Positions 15,501 to 19,393 of a stretch of DNA of 19,393 nucleotides are shown in pieces. The DNA comes from CAYVQU01 sp964453155 (GTDB lineage Bacteria; Chloroflexota; Anaerolineae; Anaerolineales; UBA11858). The notes under the pieces are model-generated. The model was not told the DNA's origin and did no database searches. It saw only the letters and a program-made list of their open reading frames with translations. The translations under genes were made by a program, and so were the position numbers. Numbering within the stretch: the stretch's first letter is position 1; every line of letters begins with the position of its first letter. The stretch spans positions 1-19,393 of the forward strand of contig CAYVQU010000098.1 of NCBI GenBank assembly GCA_964453155.1, in the 5' to 3' direction.

Positions 15501-15813
15501 CATGTACTACGAGTGGGTTTTCCCCGAACGGCGGCGGATCAACCAAACCTACCTGGCCACGCTTCGCAATCTGGCCGGAATCCATGCCAACAACAACCAA
15601 CACCCCCTCGCCATCAACTTACTCCAGCAGTTTGTTAAAATCGAACCGTTCCAAGAAGACGTCCACTGCCAGCTAATGCATGCCTATGCGCAATTAGGCA
15701 ATCGAGGCGCCATCGTGAAGCAATTTAAACTGCTCGAAGAAATTTTAGGGGATGAATTGGGAGTTGAACCAATGTCAGCGACTAAGCAGCTATTTCAGAG
15801 ATTGCTGAAATAA
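12583..15813 (+). CDS. MalT-like STAND ATPase with TPRs and C-terminal SARP winged helix plus BTAD domain
   Basis: A 1076-residue signal-transducing transcription activator. It opens like MalT relatives (SKLIIPQPQGDILPRPHL, 8-25). The P-loop SAPAGFGKTT is at 41-50 and Walker B VVLDDYH near 140, followed by the ATPase and arm regions to about 340. TPR-type helices fill about 380-800. The C-terminus is not the LuxR helix-turn-helix of MalT but an OmpR/SARP winged helix (about 834-930: INTLGQFQVLIDG, SAKARDLLAYF, KTAFHTALSRLRKAL) joined to a bacterial transcriptional activation domain (about 936-1076, with EVHCQLMHAY-like EDVHCQLMHAY and GVEPMSATKQL). Such proteins oligomerise on ligand and ATP, then recruit polymerase. 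It is divergent from the transporter operon, whose promoter has SARP-type direct repeats, so that operon is the likely target. No ribosome binding site is visible before the ATG, but the N-terminus fits the family. Confidence 0.92.
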   Translation: MQPSFLKSKLIIPQPQGDILPRPHLIEWLEAQHSKRLILISAPAGFGKTTLLTDFIAASQNEVAWYQLEASDNDPSIFVSYLIEALRNLHQKKYPDSKYILGEATLALLDDADDKKNFLRRLLTVMVNELIEVVDDTWTVVLDDYHFITSPAVNHLIDYLLNNAPPGLRLIIASRVEPPLRLPRLRARGQLAEMRANELRFSAQETQAWINQQLPGVISAENVQILSKKTEGWAAALQIVLSSLSGQDATSANQFIAGISGTQRFIFDYLAEEVFRRLSPEQQIFLLNTSILENMDVAVCSVLVENENIHAILSDLEAANLVLTNISAETKRYHYHQLFREFLAGKLRQEQPAKFRNIERKAGEYFETMGEMERAFQHYIRANLPEQAALVLENFATDFVERGRVEALNRYLNTLDETVLRTHPELLLQRGHVLRRLGQVGPAIASFEEARGAFKKYGDHPGVCRVLINLSGLNYSQGFYPQAQTQAAHALKLTTADDHAGRAMALIALSRNEGLLTGMDKGRELAEQAVEETRRAGDSISAVMKANLLQLLGQICWWHGDPHAAVKNCTEALQVLPDQLSTIAAKAYIGLVPPHLYWRDLETALQYAEKGLEIAQTLHLVELLPSAYAALGNVLTRLGEPGRAENSLRQAMETAQRLGLASYERVMATGYLAYNLTEQGQLDEAVQLAEGALWSYSGNPDTYEVYVCRSVLADIAIEKGDLVEAERLFGELVSIGEKQQFRIPLAMVYFGLAYIGLQTDRPENGLDFARKSLALIEPSRAWQLYIDQGERSRIVCKALRDAGEQGPFIKRVLENLPEQTSATSPTVIVDKKAIVINTLGQFQVLIDGHEITQTQWVSAKARDLLAYFTTFRGERLSVDKVYEAIWEDLGGRGKTAFHTALSRLRKALRTQNQNLKYILVETGEYWLDTPRFSVDVDEFEAAVAKARVAKQPDNAAKWYQTAINLYQGEYLENMYYEWVFPERRRINQTYLATLRNLAGIHANNNQHPLAINLLQQFVKIEPFQEDVHCQLMHAYAQLGNRGAIVKQFKLLEEILGDELGVEPMSATKQLFQRLLK

Positions 15814-15831
15814 TTGTTGAAAAGCTTTATT

Positions 15832-18800
15832 TCATTTTACAACTGTAAAATCATCCGGCCAGCGTGTGGATTCATCATAAGAAACTTCTGACAAATTCGC
15901 CCCCCCGAGGGCAGCTCCCCGTAAATCCGCACCAGCCAGATTTGCTCCAGATAAATCCGCGGCCTGCAAGTTGGCATTCCGTAAATCGGCTCCCGAGAAG
16001 TCGACATTGCGCAAATCAGCAGCCCGAAGTTGGGCGCCCTGTAAATCGGCCCCGCGCAATATCCATCCCGTCAACACAAAGCGATTAAGGATTGCCCCTG
16101 CTAAACCAGCCCCGCTCAAATCCGGGGTGGCAGGATCATATTCCGGTGTAGGTGTTTCTGATTTTGGCAGCCGGATGTTTTCTTTCTCCAGAGAACTCGT
16201 ACGAAGTGGAGCAGTTTTATCAGGGCCAACCGCCATGAGTTCAATATTGACTTCTATCTCTGTATTTGCAGCCAATTCAATAACATTTTCATCTTGTTTA
16301 ATCAATTTATCGAGCAGGTTTTCATCCGGATTGGGAAATAAATCAACCAGCGTCGCGGCTGGCGAGGGTATCTTTTCAGGGAATAATTCCGCGGCAAGTT
16401 TTAACAAAGTTTGATTTTCAGGTACATTATGCAAATATGAGGTTCGGGCGTCTTCGGCCTGGATTAAATTGGCTTCCGAGATTAAGGCCGAATATCCCGC
16501 TAAAATAATTTCTTTGTGATGGGGATGATTGCGGGCCGCCATAATCTGATAGCAAATCAAATATAGGTAAGCGATGCCCTCCAGAGCCCGTTGGATTTTG
16601 CCTTCCGCCATGCGATGAATGACATCCACCACGATATTTTGAGCAGTATTTCCCCGATCTGTTTCAGCATAGACCGCGGCCAATCCTACCAGAAAAAACA
16701 CCAGAAAAGTTTTATCATCATTTTCGGCAATTTTTAAAATCCCGGCTTGGAAGGTTGTTTCAGCAGATTCAAATTCGCCCAGACTTATATGAGTCTGGCC
16801 TAAAGCCCAAATTGCCATCCGCTCGATTTCCCAGGAATTAGCCTTTCTAGCCAAACGAAGGGCTACGGTTGCTTGATCTCGACTCCCAACTCGATCGCCC
16901 TGCTGCCGCAAAATGACACTCTTGATGACGAGTAAATGCGCTTCCTGAGACGGCTCTGCAATATCGCGACTCAGTTCCATTCCAAGCTCGACATAACGCA
17001 CAGCATCCGGAATATTCCCCAGCATAATGGACAACCGGGCGACATTGGCATAAGTGTGTAGTTGTCCAAAACGAAACCCAATATCTCGCAAACATTTTTC
17101 AGCCTCTTCCATATAATCGAATGCGGTATCAAATTGTCCCAACTCACCATACAATTGACCCAGGTTACCCAGATTGGCCCCTTCCCCCATGCGATCCCCA
17201 ATTTCCTGGCTGATCTCTAATGCATTCAGAAAATCTTTCTCGGCAATTTGGGGGTTCTCGGCGACAAAATAATTCACAATCCCTAAAGTCCGCATCACCC
17301 GGGCTTCAATATAGCGATCATCCGCCGCGCGCGCCGCGATCAGGGCGGCCTCCAATTGCTCCTTAGCCGCGGGGAAATTTCCTTGCCGCCACATGACATC
17401 CCCCCATAAGCGGCGCGCGGCTGCTTCTTGGCCAAAATCATCGGCTGTTTGCGCAAATTTTAGGGCCGCCTCTGCTCCCTGAATTGCCAGGGGAAAATCT
17501 GTTGTTTCGAGCGCAAATTGGGCATGGCGGATTTCAACCGTTGCCTGCAACTCAGGATCTCCAATTTCGGCAGCAAGTGATTTCAATACACCAATATCCT
17601 TTTCTTGTTTTTCCCGCTCCCCTTCCCATTGATACGCTTGCTCGCGGGCCAGTGTGGCCTCAAATATTTCATGGATATCTTCCGTCGGGATTAGGGCCAG
17701 CGCCCGGCTTAAATAATCGATCGCCGCTTGATTTTCATGATTTTTGGCTGCTTGGAGACCAGCCAATTTCAGAAAATGATGGGCCTTTTGGGTGGCTTCC
17801 AAGACTCCTTGACGTTGGGAGGTTTCATAATGATAGGCAATTTGACCATAAAATGCACCTAAATCTTGGACGTATAGCTCCTCCAAAGTTTGGGCGGCTA
17901 AGAGGTGTAGTCGCCGACGATTGGCTTGAACTTGCATATCATAGGCTACATCCCGCAGCAACATATTTCTGAAAATATATTGGGATTGGCTCAAACCGGT
18001 CCAGACGTCGGCGTTTTCGGCGGCAATCAATAAATTCTGTAAATCTTCGGTTTGATCCATCATGCGCTGCAAAACCGGGACGGCAAATTCACGCCCTAAA
18101 ATGGCCGCGGTTTGAACCAACTCGCGCACTTCGCGTTTCAGGCTGTCGAGGCGGACTGTGAAAATATGCCGCACACTCCCCGGTACCAGTTGAGCATCAA
18201 AGGCGTCTGGGTTGGGGCCCCAATTTAAACCATCAGGAATGATGAGTTTTTCATCCTGCATAAATTTGAGCAGCTGTTCTGCAAAAAATGGATTCCCCCC
18301 AGAGCGCTGGCGTAACATTTTGACTGTTTTTTCATCCAAGGTGCCCCCCAAAATATATTGGGCTAATTCCTGTAAGCTATTTTGATCGAGGGGGTGAAGT
18401 TTCAAATTATGGACACTCACCCCAGTGAGTTGTAACAGCCAGGTTGTACTGAGGTTGTCGCGAGCAGTGGCGATGATCGCGATGGGATAGGCAGAAATAT
18501 TGCGGATCAGTTGTTTAATGAAATTTTGGGAAGTATCATCCAACCAATGAATGTCTTCAAGGAATATCACTACCGGACGTCGGCGAGATTCTGCTAATAA
18601 TAAGGTTTTCAAAGCCGTAACAAAATTCGTGAACCGCAATTCAGTATCGATCTCTTCATAGAGTGAATTTTCCCAGTAAAGATCTACTAGAGCACCTAAA
18701 AATGAAGTCGTCCGTTCTATTTCGGCAATCAAATCCCCGTCTTCAATGGCAGTGGTTAATTGATGCAATTTGCGGCTAAAGTTCCGTTTATTGCGCGCAT

Positions 18801-19393
18801 CGGTTTGTTCACTCGATTGATTGAAATAATTTTTTAGCCAATAGCGAAACGGGTTGAGGGGTTGCTGTAAGAGCTGGTCGGTTTGACACAAAAACCATTG
18901 CGGGGGTTCAGATCGTTCACCGGTCAAGGCTGCATCTTTTTCTTCGAGTTCAAATTGAAAATCATGAATTAAGCGGCTCTTCCCCAATCCGGCTTCCCCG
19001 GTTACCAGCAGAACCCCCGCGAAACGGGTGGCAACTTCGAGTGAATTTATGGGGCGAAGGAATTTGTGTAGCTCAGCACACTCCCGATCGCGTCCGACCA
19101 TTTTGCCAGAAAAAAAGTCATTTGTATCGATTTTTTTACGGCCTAACAAAACGTAAACGGGTTGGGGCTCTTCAAAACCTTTAAAGGTGAACGCCCCTTC
19201 TGCCTCAACTTCAAACTGGTTGCCTACGCGTTCGGCAATAGGATGGTCAACCCAAATACTCTCCCAGGGCGCACTCGACATCAGCCGCGCGGCCATATTA
19301 ATCCCATTGCCGTTGCAGGTATATTCTTCATGTAAATTTGGGGATGGTTCAGAAATAAGTAGACAAATAAGTGTCAAAAAGGACATTAACAAA
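15832..19393 (-). CDS. Cyclase-remnant / AAA-STAND ATPase / TPR / pentapeptide-repeat fusion (partial, runs off the window)
   Basis: At least 1186 residues, with the 5' end at or past the window edge. Residues about 23-82 match the end of a class III adenylate/guanylate cyclase domain: GNGINMAARLM keeps the Asn and Arg that stabilise the transition state, and FTFKGFEEPQPVYVL is the usual closing strand. An AAA module follows, with MVGRDREC (98-105), P-loop TGEAGLGKS (131-139) and Walker B VVIFLEDIHWLDD (274-286). TPR helices extend from about 510 to 960. The last ~100 residues are pentapeptide repeats of A-D/N-L-x-x type (GADLQGAQLRAADLRNVDF and on), ending YDESTRWPDDF. The combination suggests a large cytoplasmic sensor or scaffold. 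Residues 1-22 do not look like cyclase, so the catalytic half is either lost or beyond the edge, and activity cannot be claimed. Its stop is 18 bases from that of the convergent regulator. Confidence 0.85.
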   Translation of the reverse strand, partial: LLMSFLTLICLLISEPSPNLHEEYTCNGNGINMAARLMSSAPWESIWVDHPIAERVGNQFEVEAEGAFTFKGFEEPQPVYVLLGRKKIDTNDFFSGKMVGRDRECAELHKFLRPINSLEVATRFAGVLLVTGEAGLGKSRLIHDFQFELEEKDAALTGERSEPPQWFLCQTDQLLQQPLNPFRYWLKNYFNQSSEQTDARNKRNFSRKLHQLTTAIEDGDLIAEIERTTSFLGALVDLYWENSLYEEIDTELRFTNFVTALKTLLLAESRRRPVVIFLEDIHWLDDTSQNFIKQLIRNISAYPIAIIATARDNLSTTWLLQLTGVSVHNLKLHPLDQNSLQELAQYILGGTLDEKTVKMLRQRSGGNPFFAEQLLKFMQDEKLIIPDGLNWGPNPDAFDAQLVPGSVRHIFTVRLDSLKREVRELVQTAAILGREFAVPVLQRMMDQTEDLQNLLIAAENADVWTGLSQSQYIFRNMLLRDVAYDMQVQANRRRLHLLAAQTLEELYVQDLGAFYGQIAYHYETSQRQGVLEATQKAHHFLKLAGLQAAKNHENQAAIDYLSRALALIPTEDIHEIFEATLAREQAYQWEGEREKQEKDIGVLKSLAAEIGDPELQATVEIRHAQFALETTDFPLAIQGAEAALKFAQTADDFGQEAAARRLWGDVMWRQGNFPAAKEQLEAALIAARAADDRYIEARVMRTLGIVNYFVAENPQIAEKDFLNALEISQEIGDRMGEGANLGNLGQLYGELGQFDTAFDYMEEAEKCLRDIGFRFGQLHTYANVARLSIMLGNIPDAVRYVELGMELSRDIAEPSQEAHLLVIKSVILRQQGDRVGSRDQATVALRLARKANSWEIERMAIWALGQTHISLGEFESAETTFQAGILKIAENDDKTFLVFFLVGLAAVYAETDRGNTAQNIVVDVIHRMAEGKIQRALEGIAYLYLICYQIMAARNHPHHKEIILAGYSALISEANLIQAEDARTSYLHNVPENQTLLKLAAELFPEKIPSPAATLVDLFPNPDENLLDKLIKQDENVIELAANTEIEVNIELMAVGPDKTAPLRTSSLEKENIRLPKSETPTPEYDPATPDLSGAGLAGAILNRFVLTGWILRGADLQGAQLRAADLRNVDFSGADLRNANLQAADLSGANLAGADLRGAALGGANLSEVSYDESTRWPDDFTVVK

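Noticed and set aside
15834..15851. 8-2-8 AT-rich palindrome at the end of the cyclase-like gene, as a terminator
   Set aside because: The stem is almost all A/T with a 2-base loop and no U-run in either direction. It is too weak to call.

Overview
The window most resembles a chromosomal stretch of a Chloroflexota (Anaerolineae-like) bacterium. This is inferred from two very large STAND/TPR regulators with BTAD and cyclase-like modules, a peptide-transport lipoprotein with a long Glu/Pro/Ala linker, and a CTTGTCCTGAGC / CTTGTCGAAGGG repeat. No rRNA, tRNA, CRISPR array, transposase or integrase was seen, so the lineage call is tentative. The first ~2.5 kb is clearly more AT-rich than the 4-12 kb operon.

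Layout. (1) 34-1479, minus strand: a decaying cluster. It holds a newly read 57-aa ORF, a short-chain dehydrogenase broken by one in-frame TAA, and an FAD-dependent oxidoreductase cut off after 120 aa. (2) 1480-1618: a divergent control region with nested inverted repeats over a good sigma70 promoter. (3) 1619-2173, plus: a small exported repeat protein of unknown function with a textbook terminator. (4) 2239-2411, minus: a frameshifted remnant of a TPR protein. (5) 2498-3934, plus: an orphan MttB-family methyltransferase without pyrrolysine, separated from the next gene by a hairpin terminator usable from both sides. (6) 12116 down to 4038, minus: a seven-gene operon, peptide-type ABC transporter (lipoprotein, two permeases, two ATPases) followed by a nitrilase-family amidohydrolase and a class III aminotransferase. 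(7) 12583-15813, plus: a MalT-like STAND ATPase ending in a SARP-type winged helix and BTAD domain. (8) 15832-19393, minus, running off the window: a cyclase-remnant/AAA/TPR/pentapeptide-repeat fusion.

How they may work together. The transporter operon and the SARP/BTAD regulator are divergent. The operon promoter carries direct repeats of GCAAACT at an 11-bp period ending exactly 8 bp before a TAAAAT box. That is the geometry known for SARP activator sites, so the regulator probably switches on uptake and breakdown of a nitrogenous compound. The transporter would import a peptide, amide, carbamoyl or amino compound, the nitrilase would release an amine or ammonia, and the aminotransferase would move the amino group to a keto acid. 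The exact substrate cannot be read from the sequence.
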